The position numbers and the translations under genes are program-made. The notes beneath the pieces were generated by a model. The model saw only the letters and a list, made by a program, of their open reading frames with translations. It ran no database searches and was not told the origin of the DNA. From an uncultured Lachnospiraceae bacterium (GTDB taxonomy: Bacteria; Bacillota; Clostridia; Lachnospirales; Lachnospiraceae): a DNA stretch of 64,000 nucleotides. Location: positions 1 through 64,000 of the forward strand of contig CAJFOF010000004.1 of the NCBI GenBank assembly GCA_904395885.1. Reading direction: 5' to 3'. Each line of letters begins with the position of its first letter. Within the stretch, counting starts at the first letter, position 1. Below, one piece after another: positions 44,236 through 52,307 of this stretch.

Positions 44236-45150
44236 ATGAATAAGATACACTATAAATTCCTATGCAAGCGAGGTTTTTCTATGGCTGAACCTATCTTTTC
44301 CGCTACTCAGTCTGAGGATGTCTACCCGGTAGTTCCCTTGCCAAATCCTGGCGAAGGCGGGCCGATTCCTGATATGGGATTCCCTGCTCCTGATGGCTCT
44401 GGTTCGGATGGAAGCAATATTCCGGTAACCCCCTTACCATCCCCTGAACAGGGCGAACCCATACCGGATGTCATTAATCCTGGAAATGGCGGCGGTATTA
44501 TCGGCTCCATTATAACCGTCATTCCCCGACCCATTATCCCCTGCTATTTCTGCAGCTCTACTCAATACAGCACAGTTCGTTTCCTCAACACAGCATCGGC
44601 CTACAATCCGTTTCTTATCTACATTGGCAACCAGCTTGTGATCAATTCTCTGGCCAGCTCAGAAATCAGCCAGTACGGTCGGGTTTCTGCCGGCAGTCAG
44701 ACCATTACGGTAGCCGGACAAAATGGTTATGTGTACATCCAGAAACCTATCACGGTCCATTCCGGCCAGGCTATGACCGTAGCAATTATCGCCACTCCTT
44801 CCGGACTGGATTTAATGGAAATCCCTGACAACGCCTGCAATTCCGGATACAATGTGGGCTGTTTCCGAGCCATCAACCTGTCCGTGACAAATCAGAGCCT
44901 GAATGTCTCTCTGAACAACAATTACGTAAACTTCCAGGGCGTTGCTTACAAACAGATCACCGGAACCGTCTACCTGCCCACCGGAACCTACAATGTTCAG
45001 GTGTACAATAACCCGTCCACTACGGGCAGTCCTCTGGTCACTTCCAGTTTCTACGTCCGATCCAATACGTTCTATACTTTATACCTCTTTAACTGGAACC
45101 CATCAAAAGACGCGATCCAGACCCTGATTGTTGAAGATTACCAGTCTTAA
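44236..45150 (+). CDS. DUF4397-domain protein with proline-rich repeat
   Basis: About 304 aa. After a short N-terminus comes a Pro/Gly-rich stretch with two copies of a PLPxPxxGxPIPD unit (PLPNPGEGGPIPD and PLPSPEQGEPIPD), a short hydrophobic GSIITVIPRPIIPCYFC, and then a DUF4397 beta-sandwich region from about residue 115. That region contains STVRFLNTASAYNPF, YGRVSAGSQTITV, and a second copy starting FRAINLSVTNQSLNV. DUF4397 occurs in surface and spore-coat-associated proteins. No classical signal peptide is evident. The start could be 44236 (GAAGGA, 7-nt spacing) or 44281 (GCGAGG, 7-nt spacing). Function is unknown. Confidence 0.72.
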   Translation: MNKIHYKFLCKRGFSMAEPIFSATQSEDVYPVVPLPNPGEGGPIPDMGFPAPDGSGSDGSNIPVTPLPSPEQGEPIPDVINPGNGGGIIGSIITVIPRPIIPCYFCSSTQYSTVRFLNTASAYNPFLIYIGNQLVINSLASSEISQYGRVSAGSQTITVAGQNGYVYIQKPITVHSGQAMTVAIIATPSGLDLMEIPDNACNSGYNVGCFRAINLSVTNQSLNVSLNNNYVNFQGVAYKQITGTVYLPTGTYNVQVYNNPSTTGSPLVTSSFYVRSNTFYTLYLFNWNPSKDAIQTLIVEDYQS

Positions 45151-45211
45151 ACGTCTGCAGCAGCCATTTCGTATTTAGCGGGCGGCCACTGAGCCATACG
45201 CCTTTGCAGTC

Positions 45212-45237
45212 GGGCCGGCGCCCTGAGGTGCCGGCCC
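45212..45237 (+). terminator. GC-rich hairpin after the DUF4397-protein gene
   Basis: GGGCCGGC (45212-45219) pairs perfectly with GCCGGCCC (45230-45237) around a 10-nt loop. No U-tract follows (CTTACAAA), so termination is possible but not assured. Confidence 0.5.
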
Positions 45238-45260
45238 CTTACAAACAGCAAGCATTCTCT

Positions 45261-46021
45261 TTATTTCAAATAATTTAATCCGAATCCCATTTCATAATAA
45301 TTTCCAACCGTGTCCCGATATGCATATGCCTTTCCATTTTCATCCACCTTCAGCACTTCATCACCTCGCGGCAGTGTAATCGGCATCTTTCCTACCGGCG
45401 AAAACCGTCCGAAGATAACATCCAGCACTGCGGAGACATCGGTATGAAAGCCCGCCGTAAATCCATCGCGGTACGGCTCTGCGTTTCCCACCTCCCAGGC
45501 CAGTGTCACATTGATATTGGCAATCACCTTTCCGCCTCTGGAATAGAGCGCCTGTGCAATGCTGGCAATTCGTTTTACGTTATATAGGGTTGTCTCCCTA
45601 TGTGTGGCGGCGGCCGGCTTGGCATAGTAGGCATGATGGAGGAAACACAGCAGTCCACTGCTGCCTGGAATCCTGGGATGTGGTATTTTTCCAGAGAGCC
45701 TTCCGTCTGGTATACGTTCCACTGCCCCATCTGATAATGAAGATCAAAGCCATTTTCTCTGGCGCCCCGCCCGGAAAATGCTTCACAGTCATAGCCACAC
45801 CTTCTGAGGTCACCCCCTGATCACTCCCCTGATTGCCGCTGCGATTCCCAGAGTACCCGGCCAGGAAGGCGCCAGTCATCAAAAGGCTTGAATTCTCCGC
45901 TGCCATCCAGATCTTTGAAATAAAGTCCGTCCCTCTCGATGATTGCCCGGGATACGGTTCCGATAACAGGCCCATCCGGATTTACAAAATATTTGATATT
46001 GTCTGACGCTTTCTTTCCCAT
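45261..46021 (-). pseudogene. Decayed family 3 glycoside hydrolase (beta-glucosidase-like)
   Basis: Three frames in minus-strand order carry pieces of one GH3 protein. The first (46021-45821) has RAIIERDGLYFKDLDGSGEF. The second (about 45855-45770) has GVTSEGVAMTVKHFPGG. The third (about 45660-45261) has RETTLYNVKRIASIAQALYS and FGRFSPVGKMPITLP, ending YEMGFGLNYLK. Frameshifts separate the pieces. The protein is far shorter than a normal GH3 (700 aa or more), with an internal deletion between the catalytic-barrel part and the C-terminal domain. It is not functional. Confidence 0.82.
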
Positions 46022-46060
46022 ATGGCTTCCCTCCTTACTTTCAATGGCATTTTATAAAAC

Positions 46061-46106
46061 AAAAACGCCACAGGCAATCAGAGTTTTTCCGACTGCCCAT
46101 GGCGCT
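46061..46106 (-). terminator. Terminator of the rnf operon
   Basis: On the minus strand, GCGCCATGGGCA pairs with TGCCTGTGGCGT (46065-46076 with 46093-46104) with small mismatches, then exits into TTTTTGTTTT. It lies about 60 nt past the rnfB stop. Confidence 0.82.
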
Positions 46107-46167
46107 TTTCTGTTTACAGAATACGTTCAATCTGTCCTTATTTCATCTGCAGATTTATTCCATTTCA

Positions 46168-46965
46168 TCAGATAATGACTTTCACCGGACACTTCTCTGC
46201 ACATTTACCGCAGTTTGTACACTTCTCATAGTCAATGACCGCTACATTGTTGTCCATATGGATGGCGTCAAATTCGCACTGCTTGGTGCACAGGGTACAG
46301 CCGATACAGCCGTTGTCGCACTTTGCTTTTACTTCTTTGCCCTTATCATGGGAATTACACTGAACCAGATGCTTTGCGTTGTACGGCACTAAGGTGATCA
46401 GGTTCAAAGGACAGGCAGCTACGCACTTGCCGCAGGCTACGCATTTTTCTCTGTCCACCACAGCGATTCCGTCTACTACGTGAATTGCGTCAAACTCACA
46501 GGCATTGACACAGGAACCAAAGCCCATGCAACCGTATGAGCAGGCCTTTTCTCCTGCCCCCGGAACGACGGAAGCCTTCCGGCAGTCATTGATCCCGTAA
46601 TAGTGATACTGGATCTTTGTCTTATCGCAGGTGCCCTTACATTTGACAAAAGCAACCTTCTTCTCTTTTCCTCCGGCCTCTACACCCATAATAGCGGCAA
46701 TCTTCTCCGCCACAGGCGCTCCGCCGACAGGGCAGGCTCCCACATCTGCTTCACCGGCAGCGATCGCTTTCGCCAGGGCGTCACAGCCTGCATAGCCGCA
46801 ACCGCCGCAGTTGTTTCCGGGAAGTTCTCCCCGAACCAGGTTTTCTCTCTCGTCAACTTCTACTTTAAATTTTTCACTGGCAACTCCCAGCAGGACGCCA
46901 ATCACAATACCGATAACGCCAACGACTACTGTTGCGCCAAGAATTCCTATTACCATTTCGTTCAT
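46168..46965 (-). CDS. rnfB: Rnf electron-transport complex subunit B
   Basis: 265 aa iron-sulfur subunit, the likely ferredoxin entry point. An N-terminal membrane helix (about 4-28) is followed by the Fe-S domain NNCGGCGYAGCDALAKAI...CPVGG, a linker domain with further Cys (CKGTC; NDCRKAS), and ferredoxin-like clusters including CSYGCMGFGSCVNAC, CVACGKCVAACP, CIGCTLCTKQC and CTNCGKCAEKCP. The Rnf complex couples reduced-ferredoxin oxidation by NAD+ to Na+ or H+ export. It is the last gene of rnfCDGEAB. Confidence 0.96.
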   Translation of the reverse strand: MNEMVIGILGATVVVGVIGIVIGVLLGVASEKFKVEVDERENLVRGELPGNNCGGCGYAGCDALAKAIAAGEADVGACPVGGAPVAEKIAAIMGVEAGGKEKKVAFVKCKGTCDKTKIQYHYYGINDCRKASVVPGAGEKACSYGCMGFGSCVNACEFDAIHVVDGIAVVDREKCVACGKCVAACPLNLITLVPYNAKHLVQCNSHDKGKEVKAKCDNGCIGCTLCTKQCEFDAIHMDNNVAVIDYEKCTNCGKCAEKCPVKVII

Positions 46966-46980
46966 CCTTCGTCTCCTCCC

Positions 46981-47556
46981 TTAAATTAATCCGGAAAATC
47001 CGAAAAATGAGATCGCCATCAGACCGGCTGTGATCAGGACAATGGGGGAACCCTTAAAGCTGTAGGGAATATCATTATTCTCGATTTTTTCACGGATACC
47101 AGCCAGCATAATGATGGCAATGGTGAAACCAACAGAAATGCCGATACCGTTTACTACACTTTCTACAAAATTGTAGTTTTCCTGTACGTTGGTCAAAGCC
47201 ACGCCCAGAACGGCACAGTTGGTCGTAATCAGCGGCAGATAAACTCCCAGCGACTCATAAAGGGCCACCATATATTTCTTTAAAAACATCTCTACAAACT
47301 GAACCAGTGCCGCAATTACAAGAATAAACGCAATAGTCTGCAGATACTCCAGCTCCATGGGCACCAGGACCCATGCATAGATCCGGTTGGTCGCAATACA
47401 GGCCAAAGTAATAACAAAGATAACGGCTGCACCCATACCGGCGGCAGTCTCTACTTTTTTGGATACGCCCAGGAAAGGACAAAGGCCTAAGAACTGGCTC
47501 AGCACTACGTTATTGACTAAGGCGGATCCAATCGCGATCAGCAATAATTCTTTCAT
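46981..47556 (-). CDS. rnfA: Rnf electron-transport complex subunit A
   Basis: 191 aa integral membrane subunit with six predicted helices. The conserved start is LLLIAIGSALVNNVVLSQFLGLCPFLG, and the mirror-image segment LPLITTNCAVLGVAL carries the Cys that, with that in GLCPF, holds a membrane-embedded Fe-S cluster between RnfA and RnfE in related complexes. AGGAGG precedes the start. Spacing to neighbours is 15-16 nt. Confidence 0.96.
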   Translation of the reverse strand: MKELLLIAIGSALVNNVVLSQFLGLCPFLGVSKKVETAAGMGAAVIFVITLACIATNRIYAWVLVPMELEYLQTIAFILVIAALVQFVEMFLKKYMVALYESLGVYLPLITTNCAVLGVALTNVQENYNFVESVVNGIGISVGFTIAIIMLAGIREKIENNDIPYSFKGSPIVLITAGLMAISFFGFSGLI

Positions 47557-47572
47557 CTACTCCATCCTCCTA

Positions 47573-48292
47573 TCAGTCTTTCTTGGCGGCCTGTCCCTGC
47601 CTGTTTTCCAGTTTCAAATGATTTTCGGTACATACGGAACCAGAGCAGTGCATACAGTCACCGCCGCAGGCCAGCTCAGATGCCGGAACGGAGCCGTTGG
47701 TAGCCGACGGAGCCTTGAATTTATTCTGCAAAGCTGTCAGCATAGACAGAACAAAGAACGCTCCCGGCGCCAGTACGAAAATCGATATATGGAAATCTTC
47801 TGGAATAATTTCCATTCCGAAGAAAGAACCAGAACCCAGCAGTTCCCGGAAAATACTGATGCAGGTCAGACCGACTGTAAAGCCCAGGCCCATTCCCAAA
47901 CCGTCAAATGCGGAGGCAATCGGGCCGTTTTTCGATGCATATGCCTCTGCACGTCCTAAGATGATGCAGTTTACTACGATCAGAGGAATGTAAATTCCCA
48001 GAGCGTCGTACAGGCTGGGGAGGTATGCCTGGATCAGAAGCTGCACAATCGTTACCAGGGACGCCACAATTACGATAAAAGCCGGAATACGGACTCTATC
48101 AGGAATAATGTTCCGCAATGCGGAGATCAATAAATTTGAGAAAATCAATACGGCTGTGGTGCTGAGACCCATACCGATACCATTCGAAGCGGATGTTGTG
48201 ACTGCCAGGGTCGGACACATGCCCAGCATCAGCACGAAGGTAGGATTTTCTTTAATAATACCATTATAAATTCGCTCTATACACTTGTTCAT
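47573..48292 (-). CDS. rnfE: Rnf electron-transport complex subunit E with Cys-rich C-terminus
   Basis: 239 aa, homologous to RnfA, with six membrane helices. Landmarks are NPTFVLMLGMCPTLAVTTSASNG and LPLIVVNCIILGRAEAYAS-like blocks (here IPLIVVNCIILGRAEA) containing the cluster Cys residues. The open frame extends 21 codons upstream into rnfG; GGAGG 9 nt before the ATG at 48290-48292 is used. After the last helix the protein continues with CGGDCMHCSGSVC, a four-Cys patch not part of the core RnfE fold as I know it. Confidence 0.94.
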   Translation of the reverse strand: MNKCIERIYNGIIKENPTFVLMLGMCPTLAVTTSASNGIGMGLSTTAVLIFSNLLISALRNIIPDRVRIPAFIVIVASLVTIVQLLIQAYLPSLYDALGIYIPLIVVNCIILGRAEAYASKNGPIASAFDGLGMGLGFTVGLTCISIFRELLGSGSFFGMEIIPEDFHISIFVLAPGAFFVLSMLTALQNKFKAPSATNGSVPASELACGGDCMHCSGSVCTENHLKLENRQGQAAKKD

Positions 48293-48305
48293 TCTGTCCC
48301 ACCTC

Positions 48306-48917
48306 CTACTCTGCGATGCAGTTCTTTGCAAAGTAAATCGCTGCATTGACTGCATTCGTTACTGCTTCTGAAGTAACAGTCGCTCCAGACATGGCGACGA
48401 TTTCATCATCAGCTCCTGTCGCCGACTTTGTCACCGTCAGTTTGTCAACATTTTTCCCTGCGAACTGTCCCTTAAAGGAATCCTGAGTCGCATTCATACC
48501 CAGACCTGGTGTCTCAGACAAAGACAAAAATGCAATTCCGGTAACGGCTCCATCTCCGTCAATTCCCACGGAAATCTTTACCTCTCCGCCGTAACCGTCG
48601 CCAGATGTGGAAGATACCACATAACCAATGTTGTTTCCGGAGGCATCCACAGCAGCAGCCGCGCTGTCGATATAGACATTGCCGTAGCCCTGAGATGCGA
48701 TCTCTTCCGCAGAAGCAGCAATTTTTTCATCCATACCGTCGCTGTTAAAGTCCACCGCCTCAGGCAGTACTTCCTGGTATGCCGCAATCTGAGCTGCCTG
48801 ATTTGCCCTCTCAATCGGCTCTTTGGTGATCTCATATACGCCGCCCAGGCAACCGCCTGCCACTACTGTAATGGCAAACAGAATCAGCGCATCTTTCATA
48901 AATCCGCCCTTTTTCAT
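48306..48917 (-). CDS. rnfG: Rnf electron-transport complex subunit G
   Basis: 203 aa. A single N-terminal membrane helix precedes an extracytoplasmic FMN_bind domain with the flavin attachment motif SGATVTS (Thr carries covalent FMN through phosphoester linkage in this family). It relays electrons between RnfC/D and the membrane. The start overlaps the rnfD stop by 4 bases (ATGA). Confidence 0.95.
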   Translation of the reverse strand: MKKGGFMKDALILFAITVVAGGCLGGVYEITKEPIERANQAAQIAAYQEVLPEAVDFNSDGMDEKIAASAEEIASQGYGNVYIDSAAAAVDASGNNIGYVVSSTSGDGYGGEVKISVGIDGDGAVTGIAFLSLSETPGLGMNATQDSFKGQFAGKNVDKLTVTKSATGADDEIVAMSGATVTSEAVTNAVNAAIYFAKNCIAE

Positions 48918-49846
48918 GCCTTTTTGCCCTCCTTTCCAAATGCTTTTGGAAGGGTAACCTTCTCAATCAGCGGAACCATAACATTGCTGAGGATGATGGC
49001 GTAGGAAACGCCCTCAGCGGAACCGCCGAACAAGCGGAAGAGGCCCGTCAGACATCCCATCAGGATACCGTAGATGATCTGTCCGGAAGGGGTAATGGGA
49101 CTGGTAACATAATCGGTAGCCATGAAGAAGGCTCCGAAAATCAATCCGCCGCCGCACAGATGGGCCAGAATAAATGTAGGATCCAGGCCGTGGCCGCCAA
49201 ATATGATGACAAACAATGTAAATGTGATCAGATAAGCCGCCGGGATACGGATGGTAATTACTTTCTTCCACAACATATACGCAGCACCGATCAGCAATGC
49301 AATCACGGATACTTCTCCGATGGTTCCCGGAATCCGTCCTACGAACATTGCTGCTACATCCACGGTTCCGCCGCTCTTTAATACCGCCAGGGGAGTTGCC
49401 CCGGAAACACCGTCCAGGCTGAACGTTGTCATCTTACTCGTAAAAGAGATCAGCAGGAAGCAGCGGGCTGCCAGCGCCGGGTTCATAAAGTTCTGTCCCA
49501 GGCCACCATAAAGCTGTTTGACAATAATGATGGCAAAAACGCCACCCAGCATGGGAATCCACACCGGAATATCCGGCGGCATATTCAGTGCCAGAATCAG
49601 ACCGGTTACCACAGCGCTGCCGTCAGCGATGGTGATCGGCTTTTTCATGCCCTTTTCAAACACGTATTCACTAGCTACACAGGCTAATACCGTGCCGATT
49701 ATAATAATCAGCGCGTTTAAGCCGAATTGATATACGCCGAATGCGGCTGCCGGAAGCATCGCAATGGCCACATCAAACATAATATTGCTGGTCGTTACCT
49801 GGTCCCTAACGTGAGGGGACGAGGATACGTTTAATAATCTGTTCAT
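48914..49846 (-). CDS. rnfD: Rnf electron-transport complex subunit D
   Basis: About 310 aa, with ten predicted membrane helices. The SGATPL motif (DGVSGATPLAVLK) is the covalent FMN site of RnfD/NqrB. The family start is MNRLLNVSSSPHVRDQ. The open frame is 14 codons longer, but the ATG at 49844-49846 matches the family. It is the probable ion-translocating subunit. Confidence 0.95.
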   Translation of the reverse strand: MNRLLNVSSSPHVRDQVTTSNIMFDVAIAMLPAAAFGVYQFGLNALIIIIGTVLACVASEYVFEKGMKKPITIADGSAVVTGLILALNMPPDIPVWIPMLGGVFAIIIVKQLYGGLGQNFMNPALAARCFLLISFTSKMTTFSLDGVSGATPLAVLKSGGTVDVAAMFVGRIPGTIGEVSVIALLIGAAYMLWKKVITIRIPAAYLITFTLFVIIFGGHGLDPTFILAHLCGGGLIFGAFFMATDYVTSPITPSGQIIYGILMGCLTGLFRLFGGSAEGVSYAIILSNVMVPLIEKVTLPKAFGKEGKKA

Positions 49847-49859
49847 TCTCTCTGGCCTC

Positions 49860-51185
49860 CTACGCTTTCTTTCTCCGATTTGCCGCAACAGTCTTACGCA
49901 TCTCTTTAAAAGCCTGAGTCAAAGGCCTCTTGGCCGGACATACGTAAGTACAACTGCCGCATTCCATACATTCCATTCCATTTAATTTCTCAAACCGCTC
50001 ACAGTCACCTCTGAGGGCCGCCTGCATCATCAGCGGAGGAACAATGCGGCTGGGACATACAGAAACGCAGCGGCCGCAGCGGATACAGGGTGTCGGCTCC
50101 TGCGCTGCTACCATATCTTTTGTAAAGCAGGTCAGAGCAGAGGAAGTCTTGCACACAGGAACGTCCAGGCTAAACAGCGCCTGTCCCATCATAGGTCCTC
50201 CGGAAATAATCTTCTCCGGCTCTGTCTTAAAACCGCCTGCCGCGTCAACAAGCTCCTGATAATTGGTACCAAGTCTCACGTTAAAATTCTTGGGATCTGA
50301 GACAGCGTCTCCCGTCACTGTGATAATCTTGCGGATCAGAGGAGTCTGTTTGCAGACTGCATTATAAATAGAAATAACCGTGTCCACATTATCCACAATA
50401 CATCCGGCATCTGCCGGCAGCATAGAAGAATTTACCTTCCGGCCGGTGACAGCGTAAATAATAGAACGCTCGCCGCCCTGAGGGTACTTGGTCTTCAGAG
50501 GGCATACTTCGATTCTGCTCTCCCCCTTTACCAGTTCCTGAAGTTTTTTAATTGCTTCCGGCTTGTTGTCTTCAATGGCAATGATTCCCTTGGCATTATC
50601 GAAAAGTCTCAGGATTACCTTTAAGCCTCCCACCAGCTTTTCTGGTTCTTCCAACATCAACCGGTAATCCGAGGTCAGGTACGGCTCACATTCCGCTCCA
50701 TTCACCAGGATATGGTCAATTTTGCTCTCGTCCTTTGGCGTCAGCTTCACATTGGTTGGAAACCCGGCGCCTCCGAGTCCGACGATTCCGGCCTCCTTAA
50801 TGATCTCCCTGATTTCATCTTTGGACAGTTTCGTATAATCCCGGTCTTCACCAAAATGCTCGATTGCCTCATCCTGGCCGTCGTTTTCTACCACAATAGA
50901 AGTCACCATGGAACCGTTTACCATAAGCCGGGGTTCCACTGCCTTTACCGTGCCGGATACAGAGCAAATGACATTGGCGGAGATAAATCCGCCGGCCTCA
51001 CCGATTTTCTGTCCCATCAGGACCCGGTCGCCCTTTTTTACCAGCGGCTTTGCCGGAGCACCGATGTGCTGCGCCATCGGAAATACCAGTTCTCCCTTTG
51101 GCAGGAGCACCTGTATCGGCTTGTTCTCCGACAGTTCTTTCCCTTCATAGGGATGAATACCGCCTTTAAATGTAGCCAAACCCAT
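49860..51185 (-). CDS. rnfC: Rnf electron-transport complex subunit C
   Basis: 441 aa peripheral subunit with the NADH/FMN-binding domain (GLGGAGFPTNVKL; LVNGAECEPYLTSDYRLM) and a C-terminal pair of 4Fe-4S motifs (CIRCGRCVSVCP and CMECGSCTYVCP). It exchanges electrons with NAD. It is the first gene of the operon, preceded by a TTGTGT-N17-TATAAT promoter. Confidence 0.96.
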   Translation of the reverse strand: MGLATFKGGIHPYEGKELSENKPIQVLLPKGELVFPMAQHIGAPAKPLVKKGDRVLMGQKIGEAGGFISANVICSVSGTVKAVEPRLMVNGSMVTSIVVENDGQDEAIEHFGEDRDYTKLSKDEIREIIKEAGIVGLGGAGFPTNVKLTPKDESKIDHILVNGAECEPYLTSDYRLMLEEPEKLVGGLKVILRLFDNAKGIIAIEDNKPEAIKKLQELVKGESRIEVCPLKTKYPQGGERSIIYAVTGRKVNSSMLPADAGCIVDNVDTVISIYNAVCKQTPLIRKIITVTGDAVSDPKNFNVRLGTNYQELVDAAGGFKTEPEKIISGGPMMGQALFSLDVPVCKTSSALTCFTKDMVAAQEPTPCIRCGRCVSVCPSRIVPPLMMQAALRGDCERFEKLNGMECMECGSCTYVCPAKRPLTQAFKEMRKTVAANRRKKA

Positions 51186-51227
51186 CTAACTAACCCTCTT
51201 TCTATAAGCATATTCTTTTATATTTTT

Positions 51228-51248
51228 GCAGAATTTCCGGAATTCTGC
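51228..51248. promoter_or_regulatory. Palindrome at the rnf transcription start
   Basis: GCAGAATTTCCGG-AATTCTGC has 8-bp perfect arms (51228-51235 and 51241-51248) around TCCGG. It lies at about +4 to +24 of the inferred rnf transcript, the usual place for a repressor. It does not match the Rex consensus TTGTGAA-N4-TTCACAA. Confidence 0.5.
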
Positions 51249-51258
51249 CATGGTTCTC

Positions 51259-51287
51259 ATTATAACATAAGTTGAGTTTGTACACAA
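51259..51287 (-). promoter_or_regulatory. Promoter of the rnf operon
   Basis: Minus-strand TATAAT (51259-51264), 17-bp spacer, TTGTGT as -35 (51282-51287). The leader is about 65 nt. Confidence 0.65.
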
Positions 51288-51392
51288 TTATCTTTTCTTT
51301 GACAAACCCCGTCACTTTGCTGATTTTCTCTGTATTTTTCCTGCTATTTCCTATTATTTTTATAGAAATCCACACAATTTTATCGTTAAAAA

Positions 51393-51410
51393 AAAGACGC
51401 TCCCGTCTTT
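51393..51410. terminator. Small hairpin in the AT-rich intergenic region 51.29-51.71 kb
   Basis: AAAGACG (51393-51399) pairs with CGTCTTT (51404-51410) around a 4-nt loop, flanked by A and T runs on both sides, so it could terminate in either direction. The rest of 51288-51714 is strongly AT-rich with no gene. A plus-strand promoter for the next gene probably lies near the TATGATAAAAT stretch around 51610. Confidence 0.5.
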
Positions 51411-51714
51411 CATTTTTTGCCGAAATTCCCGTCTTTATTCCAGTTTGCCACCCCTTTTCTCCCGATGGAATTCTGATTTTTTGTTAATTTTTTATTGAGA
51501 ATTTTCTTCCATCTCTCGCATTGCATCTCTATCCATACAATTCAACTTATATGAAATATTAGTAAAAATAATAAATATCCATCAAAATTTTTTCTATTTT
51601 CTTTTGCATATATGATAAAATAATAGATAGTTTGTCTATTTTTTATCAACACTTACTGCAAACAGGTATTTGTCTCAAATCCTGCTTGCTACCTAGTTTT
51701 GAAGGAGGCTTATT

Positions 51715-52221
51715 ATGACCAACCATTCTTCCAATCCTGGCCGCCAGAATCTGATCGGTCTTATCCTTATGGCCGTGCTGGCAGTCCTAGTTATCGCAAT
51801 TTCTTCCCCTGCCTATGCCGCACTCCACCGAATGGGCAGAGGTGATATCCCGGAGCCTGCCATGGCCCTGACTGATGGAACTTATACCTACGAAGATGCT
51901 GAAGCTGACGATTCCGGTTTCCGCAATCAGATAACCATGACGGTTTTTGACGGATATATTACCGGCCTCACATGGGATTGCGTAGGCGAAGACGGTTCCA
52001 GCAAACGGCAGCTTTCCCTGGACGGTCAGTATATTATGACAGAAGACGGCCTTCTCTGGGCAGAGCAGTCGGATGCGGCTGCCTCCTATGTCTTGACCAA
52101 TCAGACTTTAGACGGTTTGATTGATGAAAACGGTTATACCGATGCCATTGCTTCTGTCAGCATCAACCTTTACGGATTTGTAAACGGCGTCAACGCCTGT
52201 CTGGAGCAGGCTGCCCAATAA
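51715..52221 (+). CDS. Exported protein with a degenerate FMN_bind-like domain
   Basis: 168 aa. An N-terminal signal or anchor (about 14-35, LIGLILMAVLAVLVIAIS) is followed by one domain: DGTYTYEDAEADDSGFRNQITMTV, then YITGLTWDCVGEDGSSKRQLS, and a C-terminal YTDAIASVSINLYGFVNGVNACLEQA. The order matches FMN_bind proteins, in which the last block reads TDAVSGATxT or SGVSI and carries the flavin Thr/Ser. Here the position reads ASVSI, so covalent FMN attachment is doubtful. A strong GAAGGAGG precedes the start. It is near the rnf operon but on the opposite strand. Confidence 0.6.
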   Translation: MTNHSSNPGRQNLIGLILMAVLAVLVIAISSPAYAALHRMGRGDIPEPAMALTDGTYTYEDAEADDSGFRNQITMTVFDGYITGLTWDCVGEDGSSKRQLSLDGQYIMTEDGLLWAEQSDAAASYVLTNQTLDGLIDENGYTDAIASVSINLYGFVNGVNACLEQAAQ

Positions 52222-52307
52222 TCCATCCCTGTATTATTTGCAGAAAACTTGAATCCCCTTCTGATTAATGGTATCATACACATACCAGTCGTCAGGAGGG
52301 GATTTTT

